Positions 10,729 to 22,703 of a stretch of DNA of 64,000 nucleotides are shown here, one piece after another; the first letter of the stretch is position 1; every line of letters begins with the position of its first letter. The stretch spans positions 377,881-441,880 of the forward strand of contig KL647300.1 of NCBI GenBank assembly GCA_000727475.1. Direction: 5' to 3'. The DNA is from Sarcocystis neurona (lineage: Eukaryota > Apicomplexa > Conoidasida > Eucoccidiorida > Sarcocystidae). Position numbers and translations under genes: made by a program. The notes beneath the pieces are model-generated. The model searched no databases, was not told the origin of the DNA, and worked only from the letters and a program-made list of their open reading frames with translations.

Positions 10729-13700
10729 TCAGGGACACGTGCAACGCAGCAAAGCGCATGCACAGCCACGTCGGCGAATCGACCGCCAGCAGTGCGGAGC
10801 AAGCGCTGCAGTTGACACGCCAGCAGCGCAGGAGGAAGCAGCAGCGCGGAGAGGGCGCAGCAGCAACGGCAGCGGGTCAGGGAACGCAGGAGCAGCGCAC
10901 CTGTCTACAGCAAAGAACCTGGTATACAGACACCCGAGAGTGCCACAAAGCAGCAGGGAATAGAGGGAAAAGAGAAGCACCGCGTCGGCAAAAACAAACG
11001 CAGAGAAGGTAGCCCTTCCGCACGCAGCAGCAGCAGCAGGAAGGCACGCAGCAGCGTCAGCGACACAAGAGAAGGGGGAAGGGGGAACAGAAGTGGAACT
11101 CCGCAAAGGAAAGCAGCAGCAGCAGAAGACGAGGGGGAAAAGCAGGAGAAGGAAAGGCCGACGAGCGCAGAGTGATTGACAGAAAAGAAGAAGGAGCAGC
11201 AGAGGACTTCTCGCCACCAACGCAAAACCGTCTGCGCACAAGCGCGCATGCGCTGACACTGCCCCAGCGGCCCATGCGTCAGGTGTACGTACACCACGTG
11301 GCAGAAGGGAGGCCATTCTACCTTTATGCATGTCAGTAATATGTGTAACAGCAATAAAACAAATCCTAGTGAGTATATCTATCCATACTAACTTGTACGT
11401 ACAGACCCATATATATACACATATGCATATATATATATATATATATGTACAGACACGCATTATATATATATGAAGCTGGCACACACAGACACAGGCCTGT
11501 ACGCACATACAGATATATATACATATATATATAGAGAGGAATATTTGTCACCTTGATGAGCATACGGATGTAAAGGAGTAATACCTGCTTTCTGGTGGTC
11601 CTTTTGTGGGGTTTGCGGCGTAGCATTGAGACAATGAGAAGGAGCTTCCTCTTCTCTTCTTTTCCTTCCGACGATTTGCTGTGTGTCCCTTACTTCTTGG
11701 TGTTGCCCCTTCATTTGAGAGCTCTGCATCCCGTCCTCTTCTTCTGCTGGCAGCCGCTTTCCTTTCTCTCTCGTCAAATCCCCTGCCACCCGCTGCACTT
11801 GCTCGTCTGTGCTGCTGCTGCTGCGGCGCCTGCCGGACACTTGCTCTTTTGCCTGCTGCTGCTGCTGCTTCTTCTCCTCTTGCAATAGCAGCGGCACCCT
11901 CTTTGCGTGCTGCAGCTCCTGCTCCTCGTCCCCCTTTGGCCGTCGCTGCCTCTGCTGCGGCGTACAAAGAAGCTGCTGCTTCGTTCTCTGCTGCAGGTAC
12001 ATTGGCTGCTGCTGCTGCTGCTTCGGTTTCACTGTCCTCCTTCCTCTTCCTTCTTTTCCGCTCCACTGCCGCCCCCTCTCCTTCCTCGCGCTCCTCCCTG
12101 AGCAGCCGTGGCGGCTGCTGTTTCTTCCACTGCCGCTGCTCTTGCTGCTGTTGCTGCTGGGCTTCTCGCTGCACCCCTCTGCTGCTGCGGACGAAAGGCG
12201 CGAGGGGAACAGACCACAGATGCAGCGATCCGTCTGAGAACGTCCCGGCGAGCAACCCGACTCTCCCATCGAGTAGCTTGACTTCCTCTTCGCTCTGCAG
12301 CTTTTCCTCTTGCTGCAGCCGTTTGCGACGCTGCTGCTGTGTCTGCGTCGTACCTTCCTCCCGCTGCTGCTGCTGTCGTCGCACCGGCGTCGTCTTCGCC
12401 TCTCTCCGCTGCTGCTGCTGTCTCTGCTGCTGCTGCTGCTCGCGGCCCAGGGAGAACGAAGAAGAGAAAGGAAGACGCGCGGAGTTGGGGATCCAATGCA
12501 GCGCGCGACAGTTTCCGCTCTGCAGCGCATGCATCGAGAGGAAAACAGCACCACGTAAAACTTCTCCGTCACTGCCCCTTCCCCTCCCCACACACGAGGT
12601 GAAGCGTCCTAGTGAAACTGAAAGAATACATGCAAATATATAGAGTTAGACTTGACATGAACAAACACACATATATGTACAAATGTGTACACGGGGATTC
12701 GAACGCTTAAGCAGGTAGAGACACATATATTCCCACACACGTGGGCCTACAAGCATAACACTACTACCCACACCTATACGCCTATATATATATATACATG
12801 TGTGTGCATCTATATGTATGTAGAAGTCTAAATTTACAGATATAAGTATATACAGAACTGTACATATACACACACATATGCATGCAGATCTATACACACC
12901 TATGTATACAGGACTGCTGCGAATACGGGTAATTCGGTATACGATCATACACACTCATATGAATATATGCCCATATTTGTATGGTTGAGAGGACATCTTC
13001 AAAAGAAAAGGAATGGCAATACATATTTGTACATAGAGCTCTATATGTGTGGAAGCTCTACAATGAAAACATTTTCCACGCTCTACATATATATATATAG
13101 CAATGTAAATATGGGTATACATATACATATATATATATATATATGAGTAGATACATTTATATACATATAAATATATGTATCAACATTGAGAGAGTATATA
13201 TATATATATGTTTAGATGCAGACTGACAGTAGTGTATGTTCGTGCATATAATATATATATGTATGTATTTATGTATATACGTATATATGTATATATGTGT
13301 AGGACTTCTTCAAATAAGATAGCGGTCTAGCGTGTGAGAGTATTTCTCTCGTGTAGGGATGTATTTCTGTAGCCCATGTATTTACACATGAGAGATTAAA
13401 ATAAAACGAGAAGTTCAAGGAAATCAACAGCAAAGACACCGAAGCCACACATATACGACCGGGAGTCAACTCGTAAAAAGTACACATATACACACGCGGG
13501 TGTACTGATACGCAGATATACTTACGTCAGGACAACAATATATACGCATACACATACATATATATATATATATATTTATATATTTATGCACATATATGTA
13601 TATGTATACATATACGTACGTATATACTCAAGAAAAACACACATGTACATATGCAAATGTATTGATGGACATACTTATTTACGTCAGGACAGCGATATAT

Positions 13701-16700
13701 ACATATATATATACGTAGGCGGAAGTGTAGAGGGAACAGCTATTTAGCTTGCGAGAGTCAAAGTTAATGTATACAGCAAGACTGGTGAGAGGTAACAGGG
13801 ACTGCAAGCTTTGACAAGCCGTTCGGTGACGCAGGGGTAGCAGCAGACGCGGCAGCAGCAGACGCGGCAGCAGCAGACGCGGCAGCAGCAGACGCGGCAG
13901 CAGCAGACGCAGCAGCAGCAGACGCAGCAGCAGCAGACGCAGCAGCAGCAGACGCAGCAGCACCAGACTCGGCAGCAAGATCAGCAGCATCGCAGCAGGC
14001 CGACTTGCCGCAGTAGCAAGAGTAAGGATGGCAGCAAGAGAGAGGACATGAGTTCAACAGCGACTCTTTGATATGTGACAGAGAAGAAAGTTGCATGCTC
14101 AGTCGTATAGGGCGGCACAAATCGTCGCATGCTTCAAGTTCTCCCCCCTCCCCCCCCCCACCCCTTCCTTCTTCCCCAACAAGCTGCTGTCGTTTCTTCT
14201 CTCTCTGCTGCTCCGACATAGCCCTTCTTTTTCCTGCTGCAATCTCTGCAGCAGCTGCTGCCGCTTACATGCTGCCCTAGGTCTGCTGGCCGAGCAGCTC
14301 TTGGCAGCAGACTCACGCGTCTGCTGCTGCTGCTGCGGGCCGGGTGCGGCCGGTGTTTTGCTGCTATCGCTGCTTTCGCTGCTGTCTCTCGTGTTGTCTC
14401 TCGCGACCACCTGCCGCTTCTCCTGCTCCTGCTGCTGCTGTCCCTCTCTCCTTCGCTATTCCTGCCCCGGGTACGAACGCGCGTCCTGCTTTCCCAGCCG
14501 TCTGTCAGCTGCTCCTGCCGTTGCTACCACCTGCTGCTGCTGCTGCCTGCCTGCCGCTGCCGCTGCTGTCTCCCTGTTGCTGCTGTTGCTTCCCTCCTGC
14601 TGCTGCAGCTGGTGATTCCTGTTCCTCTTGTGTTCACTTCCTCCTGCTGCTACTACGCTGCTGCTACTGCCTTGCTGCCTCTGCCGGTGCGAAGACTTCT
14701 CCCGCTGGTGTTGCTGCTGCTTCTGCTGCTGCTTCTGGTGGGGCTAGACTGACTCTGTGCTGCTGTTAACCTGCTGTTGCTGGTAAGCTTCTGCTGCTGC
14801 CCTGGTTGTCTCTCTACCGGTGTGGCGGCTGCTTTTTCTGCTAGCCTGCTGCTGCTGCTTTTGCTGGTGCTGCTGCTTCTGCTGGTGCTGCTGCTTCTGC
14901 TGGTGCTGCTGCTTCTGCTGATGCTGCTGCTTCTGCTGGTGTTGCTCTCTCACTTGATGTAGCAGGCCAAGCGCAAAACGAGGATGCTTCCGCGGGTTAC
15001 TCGGGAGCAGCCAGAGCTGGACAAGTCCTGCGTTGCCATCGGCTGCCTCTGCCGTCCCTGGTGTATCGTCTGCTGTTGCTGCTTCTTCATCTGCTACTGC
15101 TGCTGCTGGTTCCGCTGGTGCTGCTGGTTCCGCTGCTGCCGCTGTCGCCTTTTCTCCTCCTGCCGCCCACGCAGAGGAATACGTTGCTACCTGTTCTGCT
15201 GCAAGAGCCTCTGCGGTGCTGTTTCTGTTGCAGCCGCAGGAGCGCTGCAACCGCGGAGGACAGCAGCAGCAGCAGCAGTGAGTTGCTGCTGCTGTTGTTG
15301 CTGCGGATGGTGCTGCACGCGCAGGTGTCGGAGCAGTGAGAAGCCTGTCCTTTGCATTTACCCCTACAGCCAGCACAACAAAGCCTTCTTCTTCTGTACT
15401 TTCTTCTTCCTTTGTCCTTCCTTTTTTTTGATTATTTTCCCCTTCACCTTCTCTCCGCCTGTGCTGCGCCAGTGTGCGAGACAGCCGCACCTCTCCCGCG
15501 CCTTCCGCTGCTGCTGCGCTTTCCCTGCTGCAGCGCCTTCGGCCTTCTTCCCGCTGCTGAGTCGCGCGTTGCTGCTCTTCCCCTTCCTGCCCCTCCGCTT
15601 CCTCTTCCTGGTGTTGCTGCTGCTGCTCCTCGTGTTGTTGCCGCTGCTGCTGCTGACGAGCGGAGCCCCTGCGGCCCTTGAGGAGCCGTGCCGCCACGCC
15701 GACGCTGCTGCTGCTCTGCTGCCGCCATTTGTTGTCGTGCTGCTGTTGCGCGCTGCTCTGCTGCTGCCGTTTGTTCCCGTGCTGCTGCTGTTGTGCGCTG
15801 CTCTGCCGCTGCTGGTTGCTGCTCTGCGGTTGCTGGTTGCTGCTGTGCTGCTGCTGGTTGCTGCTCGGCTGCTGCTGCTCGGAGCTCTGCTCCCGCTGTA
15901 GTGTGCCGTGCGAGAGCTGCAGCAGCGGCAGTTCGTCGGATACAGCAACCGCCCATACGCTGCTGCCAACGTTTAAAAAAGAATCAGTCCACCAGTTGCT
16001 GCTGCGGCCGTTGCTGCTCTTCTTCTTCTGCTTCTGGTTCCTGCTGCTGCCGTTGCAGCTTTCTGTAGAAGGACGGTCACTGCAGCCGGCGCTGCTGTTG
16101 CTGCTCCTGCTGCTGCGTCTGCCGCTGTTTCTGCTCGCCTTGCTGCTGCTGCCGCCGTTTCTCCTCGAGAGCTGCCTGCTGCTGCTGCCGGGGAGGGGGA
16201 CTATCAGGGCTCTGGGGACCGCACAGCTAAGGAGCTTCACCGAGCAGCCAGCGTAACACGATACGGAAGAAGCCCTGTTCCTCTGGGTTGCTCCTCGTCT
16301 TGCTGCTGCTGTCTCTCCTGCGGCTGTTGTCTGTCTTGCTGCTGCTGCTGCTGTCTGTCTTGCTGTTGCTGCTTCTGCTGCTGCAGCTGCCCCTGCCTCT
16401 GCCACCAGTGTTGCAGCTGCTGCTTGCCAGTCGCGAAGAAGCACGCGCGGGGTTTGCTGTCGCAGAAGTTTCTCCAAAATCTGTCGCTTCATCTTGTTCG
16501 TCTTCTGTTGCTGCAGCTGTTCCTGCTGAGGGAGTCGCGGCGGTACAGGCACCCGCATGCGCTGCTCCTGCTGCTGCTGCTGCGAGAGCTGCCGCTGCTG
16601 GTGGTCGATCGTGCGAGCTTCCTGCCGCTGCTGCGTATGTGCAGCAGCGACTTCTGGCAGCTGTCTCTCCCCATCCAGTCGAAAACTACGCGCGCAGAGG

Positions 16701-17993
16701 CTGCTGCTGCTCCTCCTCCTCCTTCTGCCGCGACCTCTCCTCCTGCCGCTGCTGCTCCTCCTGCCACCGCCCCTCCTGCTGCCGCTCGTGCTCCTGCCGC
16801 GACTGCTGCTCCTGCTGCCGCTGCTGCTCCTGCTACCGCTGCTCCTGTGGCTGCTGCTACAGCTCGTGGGACTGACGCTGGTCTGACTCCTGGTGCTGCC
16901 GCCGCTGCTGGTAGTGCTGCTGCTCCTGCTGCTGCTGCGGGCGTCGCTGTCGGTGTTACGGTGCAGCCGCAACAGCGCGGCGCGGCTCCTGGAGCAGCAG
17001 CACGCGTAGCTGCTGCCTCCTGCTCCTCCTCCTTCCCTGCTGCAGCAGCGCAGGAAGGTGCCGCCGTACAGCGGGCGAATGACTTCCGCACGTGCCGCTG
17101 CGGACCCGAGGACGTCTGAGCGAGCCGCACTACCAGCAGCAGAACGAAAAGCAACAGAAGCAGAGCACGTGGATGCAGGAGACAGTGACGCCCCCCCTTG
17201 TCCTCCTGTAGCGGCAGCACACTGGGCAACACCGTCGGCAGGGGAAGCAGCGGCAGCCGCCGGGCAGTCGGCAGCACGAGCAGCAGAGCAGCTGTGAGAA
17301 GAAGCAAAAAACAGGAGAAGGAGGGGGACGAGAGGGGGAGGAAGCGGCGCCGGCAGCAGCAGAAAGAGAAAGCGATGCATCACGAGCTGCAGCACACTTC
17401 TCAATAGCAGCAGCAGCAACAGCAGCACCGGCAGCAAGCGCTCGCACATCCACAGCAGTAACACTCGGGGAAGTGTTAGCAGCAGGACCGGCGTCCCCCG
17501 GTAAAAAGGAAGAAGAAGAAGAAGCAACTGCTGCTCCTGGTTGCCGGCTGCAAGCAGCAGCCGCGACAGGCGTCTCAGCAGTTGCGGCTGCCTGCTGCTC
17601 CACAGCAAAGGCCTCACACAGTGGGAACTGCAGCAGCGCATGCAACGCCTCAACAGCCTCCTGCCGAACGCTGTCATGTCCTGCTGCGCTTCCTGCTTCT
17701 TGTGTACCTTCCCTTGCGTTTCCTTCTTCTTCCTCTTCTGTCGTCCGCACTCCGGCTGCTTCTCCATCTCCCCCTTCTAAGTCTGTCCCTGCTGCTCCGT
17801 CGCCCGCTGCAGCTGCTCCGTCGCCCGCTGCTGTTTCCGCTTCCTCTTCAGAAGGAAGGGGAGACGTGAAAAGCGTGGGGTCGAGGAAGTCGCAGAACTG
17901 GCGCAGGTGGTCTAGTTCGCCATCCCACGCCCCTCGTCTGCTGCTCCGCATCTTGCCTTCCCTGCGAAGAGAGTACCTACAACTTCTGTACAT
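9106..17993 (-). CDS. WD-repeat protein, probable TFIIIC subunit (GTF3C2/TFC6-like), split gene; boundaries approximate
   Basis: Several non-repetitive peptide blocks read as WD/beta-propeller blades in consistent order along the minus strand: FLNVGSSVWAVAVSDELP (about 15,990-15,915), GLVQLWLLPSNPRKHPRFAL (15,035-14,950), NCRALHWIP (12,520-12,485), VGLLAGTFSDGSLHLWSVPL (12,270-12,195), RVPEWGRLVIAGA (about 10,740-10,700), LVAGSSAGFLFRFSI (about 10,190-10,140) and NSVLVLDLSK then EIHDILWPP (9,640-9,400). From my knowledge of TFIIIC subunit 6 (human GTF3C2, yeast Tfc6), that family has this succession: a VW..blade, a blade ending in IQ.WDLG, then a LKW.P strand followed by LLA..sDG...lysLP. TFIIIC helps recruit RNA polymerase III to tRNA and similar genes in the nucleus. 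Poly-Gln, poly-Ala and Lys/Glu-rich insertions separate the blades. The 12.65-13.7 kb microsatellite would be intronic. The WD assignment is good; the TFIIIC assignment is an inference from motif order. Confidence 0.62.
11548..12519 (-). CDS. WD-repeat gene exon with LHWIP and FSDGSLHLWSVPL blade
   Basis: A minus-strand exon begins at 12,519 after the acceptor GCATGCGCTGCAG and reads SGNCRALHWIPNSARLPF. A Gln/Arg-rich insertion of about 60 residues follows, then VKLLDGRVGLLAGTFSDGSL and HLWSVPLAPFV. Next comes a long Gln/Ala/Lys-rich linker (REEREEGEGAAVERKRRKRK). The two halves together look like one propeller blade of the TFIIIC 90/102-kDa type split by a low-complexity insertion. The frame stays open to 11,548, but the true end is probably upstream of the microsatellite at 11,540. 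Confidence 0.6.
   Translation of the reverse strand, partial: SGNCRALHWIPNSARLPFSSSFSLGREQQQQQRQQQQRREAKTTPVRRQQQQREEGTTQTQQQRRKRLQQEEKLQSEEEVKLLDGRVGLLAGTFSDGSLHLWSVPLAPFVRSSRGVQREAQQQQQQEQRQWKKQQPPRLLREEREEGEGAAVERKRRKRKEDSETEAAAAAANVPAAENEAAASLYAAAEAATAKGGRGAGAAARKEGAAAIARGEEAAAAAGKRASVRQAPQQQQHRRASAAGGRGFDERERKAAASRRRGRDAELSNEGATPRSKGHTANRRKEKKRRGSSFSLSQCYAANPTKGPPESRYYSFTSVCSSR
12645..13740. repeat. AT-rich microsatellite, probable intron of the WD-repeat gene
   Basis: (TA)n and (CATA)n runs with short unique stretches. It sits between coding-like blocks on the same strand and ends next to the acceptor used by the exon starting at 12,519. Confidence 0.7.
13764..14410 (-). CDS. Ser/Ala- and Gln-rich segments, possible exons of the WD-repeat gene
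   Basis: Two minus-strand frames look coding between the flanking WD blocks. One starts near 14,410 and reads VARDNTRDSSESSDSSKTP and KRQQLLQRLQQEKEG. The other reads IRLSMQLSSLSHIKESLLNS, then (ASAAA)n from a 15-bp minisatellite, then SPNGLSKLAVPVT. Neither has a recognisable domain, and the minisatellite is open in several frames, so these are low-confidence exon candidates. Confidence 0.28.
13838..13972. repeat. 15-bp minisatellite with ordered variants
   Basis: About eight copies of GCAGCAGCAGACGCG. The first four carry ACGCGG across the junction and the next four carry ACGCAG. On the minus strand it reads as repeated Ala-Ala-Ser-Ala-Ala. Confidence 0.9.
14744..16260 (-). CDS. Middle exons of the WD-repeat gene (two blades and Gln-rich insertions)
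   Basis: This stretch carries the first two recognisable propeller blades. WWTDSFLNVGSSVWAVAV is followed by SDELPLLQLSHGTLQREQ and then long Gln/Ser runs; AGLVQLWLLPSNPRKHPR is followed by an 18-bp minisatellite reading KQQHQQ. A separate short minus-strand piece, QQQQAALEEKRRQQQQGEQK, begins after a clear acceptor (CCCCCTCCCCGGCAG) near 16,195, so several introns interrupt the region. The 1,007-codon frame that spans everything from 17,767 to 14,744 is not one exon: much of it is antisense-like or Cys/Leu runs. Confidence 0.5.
14864..14946. repeat. 18-bp minisatellite encoding KQQHQQ
   Basis: Roughly five copies of CTGCTGGTGCTGCTGCTT, the fourth with an A for G. On the minus strand, in frame with the GLVQLWLLPS blade, it reads as repeated Lys-Gln-Gln-His-Gln-Gln. 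Confidence 0.88.
17291..17993 (-). CDS. 5' coding region of the WD-repeat gene (first exon candidate)
   Basis: A minus-strand frame starting near 17,993 has ordinary protein composition, for example WDGELDHLRQFCDFLDPTLF and VRQEAVEALHALLQF, then poly-Ala. The first Met with useful context is MRSSRRGAWDG, at 17,951. It ends somewhere before a strong acceptor (CTTCTTCTCACAG) at 17,292, after which another frame continues with ADCPAAAAASPADG and FRSAAGSAARSDVLG. I did not find a decisive donor. No domain is recognised in this N-terminal part. I assign it to the WD gene only because strand and spacing agree; it could be a separate gene. Confidence 0.45.
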
Positions 17994-18044
17994 CTGCCAA
18001 GGACGAGCAGACTCCCCGCTGCGCCCTCTCTCTTCCTACGTACA

Positions 18045-19034
18045 TATCCGTATGTGTCTCTATACATACACATACATACATGTACATGCATTCACGTATG
18101 GAAGCACTTGTAGACATACATATATACACACATATATACCCATATATATATATATATATGTAGAGAGAGAGAGGTAGCTCTAAGAAGGATGTGGAAGCGT
18201 AATACCTGTACATATGTACTTGTGTAGGAATCCTGGCGGGGAAAGGTAGGTGGATTCATACCGCTACATATGCGTGGGCGTATGGAAGAGGGAATGACGT
18301 GGAGGGGAATAGATTCATATGCATGCATAGGTGCACGCGTCGTGCAGCCAAATTTCTGGTCGTTGTCTGTGCAGACGCGCACGTCTCTTCATCGCCAGTT
18401 CCTTCTGAAAGTGTTCGTCTACGGAATGCAGGCAGAAATGGTGGAGAGGCGAAAAGTGGGAGAGACGCATGCAGTTCGTGAGCCACCATCGGGTACGTGT
18501 TAGCTGCCGCACTCGTGTGCCGCCGTTTCTTCCGTGGGTGCCGCTACTCAAACAACTCTCTTCTCCTATATCTATCTGTATCTATTATACCCCTATAAAT
18601 ATCCGTCTATATGCATACCTATTGACAGAGCTATCTATATCATATAGGTACACATATACTTCAGGACGAATATATGTATATATATGCATCTATATATGTG
18701 GACACACAGGCTTAGATGGGGGCAGACGTATCGACGTATATACAAGTGTGTACATATGTGGATGTGAACATTTATAGACGGACATAGATGTCTGTGTGTC
18801 CCTCTGTATGTGTGTACATTAACATCCGCCTATATGTGTATATGTAAATCTATATTAGAGAGAGACGGAGATAGAAAGCAGGTGCCTCGACATATCTACG
18901 TACACATATATATAGATGTATACACGGTTGCGTAACTGTGTATCGATCTCTCTATCTATACACACGTCTATACATAGATGTCTTCAGATACCTCTTTACA
19001 TCTCTATACAATTGTAGTTATCTATTCTGTATCA

Positions 19035-19069
<35 letters not shown>

Positions 19070-19260
19070 CACGTACAGTAGGTATGTAGACATGCGTGCT
19101 GACGCGGGCGTATATGGAGAGATGTAGATGTATATTGGTGTATACACTATATATGTATATATTCTCTACACGTATGCATATGTCTGTGTAGACAACTATA
19201 AATATCTACCTATTTCTCTTCCTATATATTCATATTGACGCATATATATGGGAGGAGAGG
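18045..19260. repeat. Microsatellite tract upstream of the WD-repeat gene
   Basis: (TA)n/(CATA)n/(TCTA)n sequence with a long pure TA run at about 19,037-19,068. No gene evidence. Confidence 0.85.
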
Positions 19261-22120
19261 AGCGCAGCAATACCGACGCATACAGAGATGTAGTAGTGTT
19301 CTCAATTATTGGGGCAGATGTATATTTGTACGTCTCTCTGTGTGTGTGTGTGTCTGTGTGTGTGTCCACGTTTGGGAAGATTTACTTTTGCTGATGCCGA
19401 CGTGTTGCGATACGTGGAAACGCCCTTCCACGGCGCTGTGTCGGAGAAGCGTAGTTGCGTCTACAACCTCGGGTATATAAGCGCACACACACACACACAT
19501 CCATGTCTATTCACCCCAATACGTGTGTATATGTGTACATATGTGTACACTTGTAAATATATATGCGTGTATATATGAAGGAGAGGAAATAACCCTCTCT
19601 ACGGTATCACTATAAATCGCGTCCCCTACGGGGTGGGACCCGTACATACTGTGAGTGGGCGCACATATCCACACATTTACACCGATATGCAGGTATAAGC
19701 GAAGCAAGACAGAACTTTCGATTATTTTCCATAGAAATAGTTTTTAGTGTTCAAGATCTATCTACGTGTCCACGGGTAGACAAGTCGTGGACACCGGTGC
19801 AGCTGCGAGTCCTTTCGTACGGGTCATCGCCCGGGGGTGTGTAGAGGTGGCCACCTGTACACACAGGTAGTTTTCTAGGAAGCCAGACATGAGTTCTGTT
19901 GGCTTTTTGACTTGCGAGAATTGCGTGTTGTAGAAGTTCCCGCAAAAGGAGGGTTCACCGCACGCCAACTTGGTGGCTGCGTTACTTCGTTTCTCTCTGA
20001 AACCTGCCACGTGTGTTGCAGGTGGCTTGGCACTCGGCCCGCGCAGCACACAACCGCCGTTATTCACTGCCTGTGTCCCCTTTTTACGGTTCTTCTCACT
20101 CTTCTATCAACCCGCCGCCTGCCACAAACGCCTCTCTACTCCGCAGGTGGTTTCTGTATCTCTCTACTACTCTTTTTCATCGCCGCCATCAAACAGATGT
20201 GTGTACAGTGGGCTACTGTCGCCTGCGCTAGAAGTCCCTCTCTCATCCTTTGTGGATATTTCCCCGAATCCACCTCGTGACTCTACGCAGCGTATACCGT
20301 TGCCGCATATATTTATCTCTTTCTTCGTCTTCTCTCTCTCTGTGCGTGGATGGAGACTCTGGAAATAGGACGCGGCATCTACTTGGTACCTCTCCTGCTG
20401 TTGAGATATATACCCGTTCCGAACTCCGCACGCGTATGTGTCGCTACGAGGCGGGGAAAAAACTTTCTGATAAAGAGATATACATATATACTATCTGTGG
20501 AAAAGGATCTGTCGCTGACGCACTGATCCACTTATAACTACATATATGTGGTACTTCTGTACTATTCTATATCGCTAACGCATGCCAGTTTGATCAAGAT
20601 GGTTGTCCCGAACAACTACCTATCGCTGAAGTATTGGGGGAAAATCAGTGAAAACATACGTATGTACACGAATGAAAATGGGATATTTGTGAGAAGGCGG
20701 CGTTGGGGGAAGAGACACCCCGCCGCGGCCGGAACGGCGTTCCAAGAATATGCGTGTCGAGAGATGATCCACACATATTCACCCCCTGTAAAGGAAAATT
20801 TAAAAGTGAGGACGGGGTCGGGACCTTCTGCGTTTGGCGCGTGGGATATATAGACACAGACAGAGGTATGTGTGTGTGTGTGTGTGGCCGAAACGGAGAA
20901 TAACAACCCACACAGATGACCTTCCTGGAAAAAAGTGACGGTTACCAGGGATTCGGGTCAGATCCCTTCTCCATTGCACACGGGATATATATATATGTAT
21001 ATTATGTACACAGAGAGATAGAGATGCGCGCGCCTCGTAGAGATGATCCCCATACGCTCACTTTCTGCAGAGAGAATAGATACCGGGGGTCAGAATCGCG
21101 CACGGCATATATGGAGAGAAAATAGATAGAGATGCGCTGTCTCCATGTACGCGTGGATGGGCATACCCGCAAGTAGTAGCTGCCCGGGAGAGTTCCGCCA
21201 TCGCTTTTCCTTCGAGAAAAAACGAGGGTGACACAAGCAGCACCACCGTCCTGCACGCGCATGCGCCAGGCGTCGTTTCGCTTGCGGGGTACCGTGCCAC
21301 CACGGATCGCGGAAGAGCCCCTCAAAAATGCGACTGTGTCTGTAGGGCGTGTGACGGATAAATTACTTACCTGTCCAGCTGTGTGGATGTGCGCACGCGT
21401 GGAAGAGACACGCTGATGAAATTGACTTCAGGTCTTTATGTACAGGAAGGAAAAGATTCGTATACAGGTACCTACATATATCCCTGTGTGCATGTTCATC
21501 TCTGTGGAAGAGAAACGGTACTAGAGTGGACCTACGGGCTTCTAGTCACAAATATGGGACTGTATAGATAGATTCCTACACAACACACACATTCATGTGT
21601 ACGGCGTGGAAGGACACCATCGCCGACGGCCGTGAGGACTCACACAGCGGCTTCTATCATCAGCGACTGTGGAAGTGGAGAAGACTCACATACACGCAGA
21701 AAACGAGAAGATAGAGACACAGGGTGTGCTCGAGCGTGCGCATATATATATATATATATATGTGGATATGTTGGATGTGGACAAGTGGGAGATGTAGAGA
21801 GCGGAGATGCGATACAGGCGGTTTCTTCGTAGATGTTTGAAGACGCAGCAGCCGTTCGCAGCTAAGCTATCGCCCGAGAAGGAGGAAAAGGAGAATAGGA
21901 GACGCTGGCCTGGGGGACGCGCAAACGTCTGAGCCACAGCATCTATCAGCACCGATGATGCGGTCCGGTTGCAGCCGCTGCTGCTGCTCCTCGGAGACCG
22001 CGCGGGCGTGGGGAGTCGGCGACACAGGAGCAGCAGCAGTCAACAGAAAACGCGGGGTGCAGAGAGTCCCAACATGAGCAGCAGCCGTCCCTCCTTGACG
22101 TGAAGACACAGAGACGAGCT
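19260..22120. other. Gene-poor stretch with degenerate repeats
   Basis: Mixed-composition DNA without a supported gene. Short frames lack domains and splice context. Loose repeats recur, for example GTGGAAGAGA-like sequence near 21,399, 21,505 and 21,669, and GAGATGATCC near 20,760 and 21,038. Confidence 0.6.
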
Positions 22121-22171
22121 GCAGCTACTTCGTGTTCTCCTTTTTCCCTGTTGGCGATGCTGCTGTTGGTA

Positions 22172-22351
22172 TCACAAGTGCTCGGTCAGCCCGTCCCTCC
22201 CATCCACCGCATCTGCAGCTTCTGCTGCTGCTGGATTGCTGCTGCTGGGTTGCTGCTGCTGGTGTTTCTCGCGGACGCGCGGGCGAACCCGCGGCTGCTG
22301 CTGCAGACACCGCCCTGCTGCTGCTGCTGTGACGGCAGCCTTGAACTCCTG
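22172..22351 (-). CDS. Possible last exon, minus strand
   Basis: After an acceptor (CCATCACCCCACAG) at 22,352 the minus strand reads QEFKAAVTAAAGRCLQQQPR, then REKHQQQQ, then AAEAADAVDGRDGLTEHL and a TGA at 22,172. Composition is protein-like, while the plus-strand frames here are Cys/Leu runs. It could be the 3' end of the minus-strand exon cluster at 24.4-26.6 kb or of a separate gene interrupted by the assembly gap. Confidence 0.38.
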   Translation of the reverse strand, partial: QEFKAAVTAAAAGRCLQQQPRVRPRVREKHQQQQPSSSNPAAAEAADAVDGRDGLTEHL

Positions 22352-22703
22352 CTGTGGGGTGATGGCTAGACCTCAGTTGTCTGGGGGCTGGAAAGTCGAG
22401 ACAAGCAGAAGCAAGACTACAAGAAAAAGCAGAGGAACAGGAGAACTTGTGAACAGGCATGTTGTTGAACGCGCGTACGCACACACTTAGACACACACGA
22501 CGTGAAGTGGGATACAAGAAGGCGAAGAAAGCTGCTGAAAGGCTTCACGCTTTCCCACGGCAGCAGCGCACCTGCGGCAGCGAAAGATTTGCAGCAATAG
22601 CAGCAGTAGCAGGCCGAGCGCGGCAGCAGGGGCAGCAGGAGCAGCAGCAGCAGGAAGCGTAAGGGGAGGAAGGAGGAAGCATCGGTGTCTGCAACAGAAC
22701 AAC

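Noticed and set aside
12675..12715. A B-box-like GTTCGAATCC on the minus strand as a tRNA gene
   Set aside because: The flanking bases cannot form the T stem and there is no acceptor stem or A-box upstream.
14744..17767. A 1,007-codon minus-strand frame as one exon
   Set aside because: It is held open by CTG/CAG runs. Strong acceptors interrupt it, and coding-like passages switch frame within it.
19912..20368. Overlapping plus-strand frames of about 120-130 codons
   Set aside because: No domain, unusual composition rich in Cys/Leu/Ser, and no splice context; chance frames in repeat-bearing intergenic DNA.
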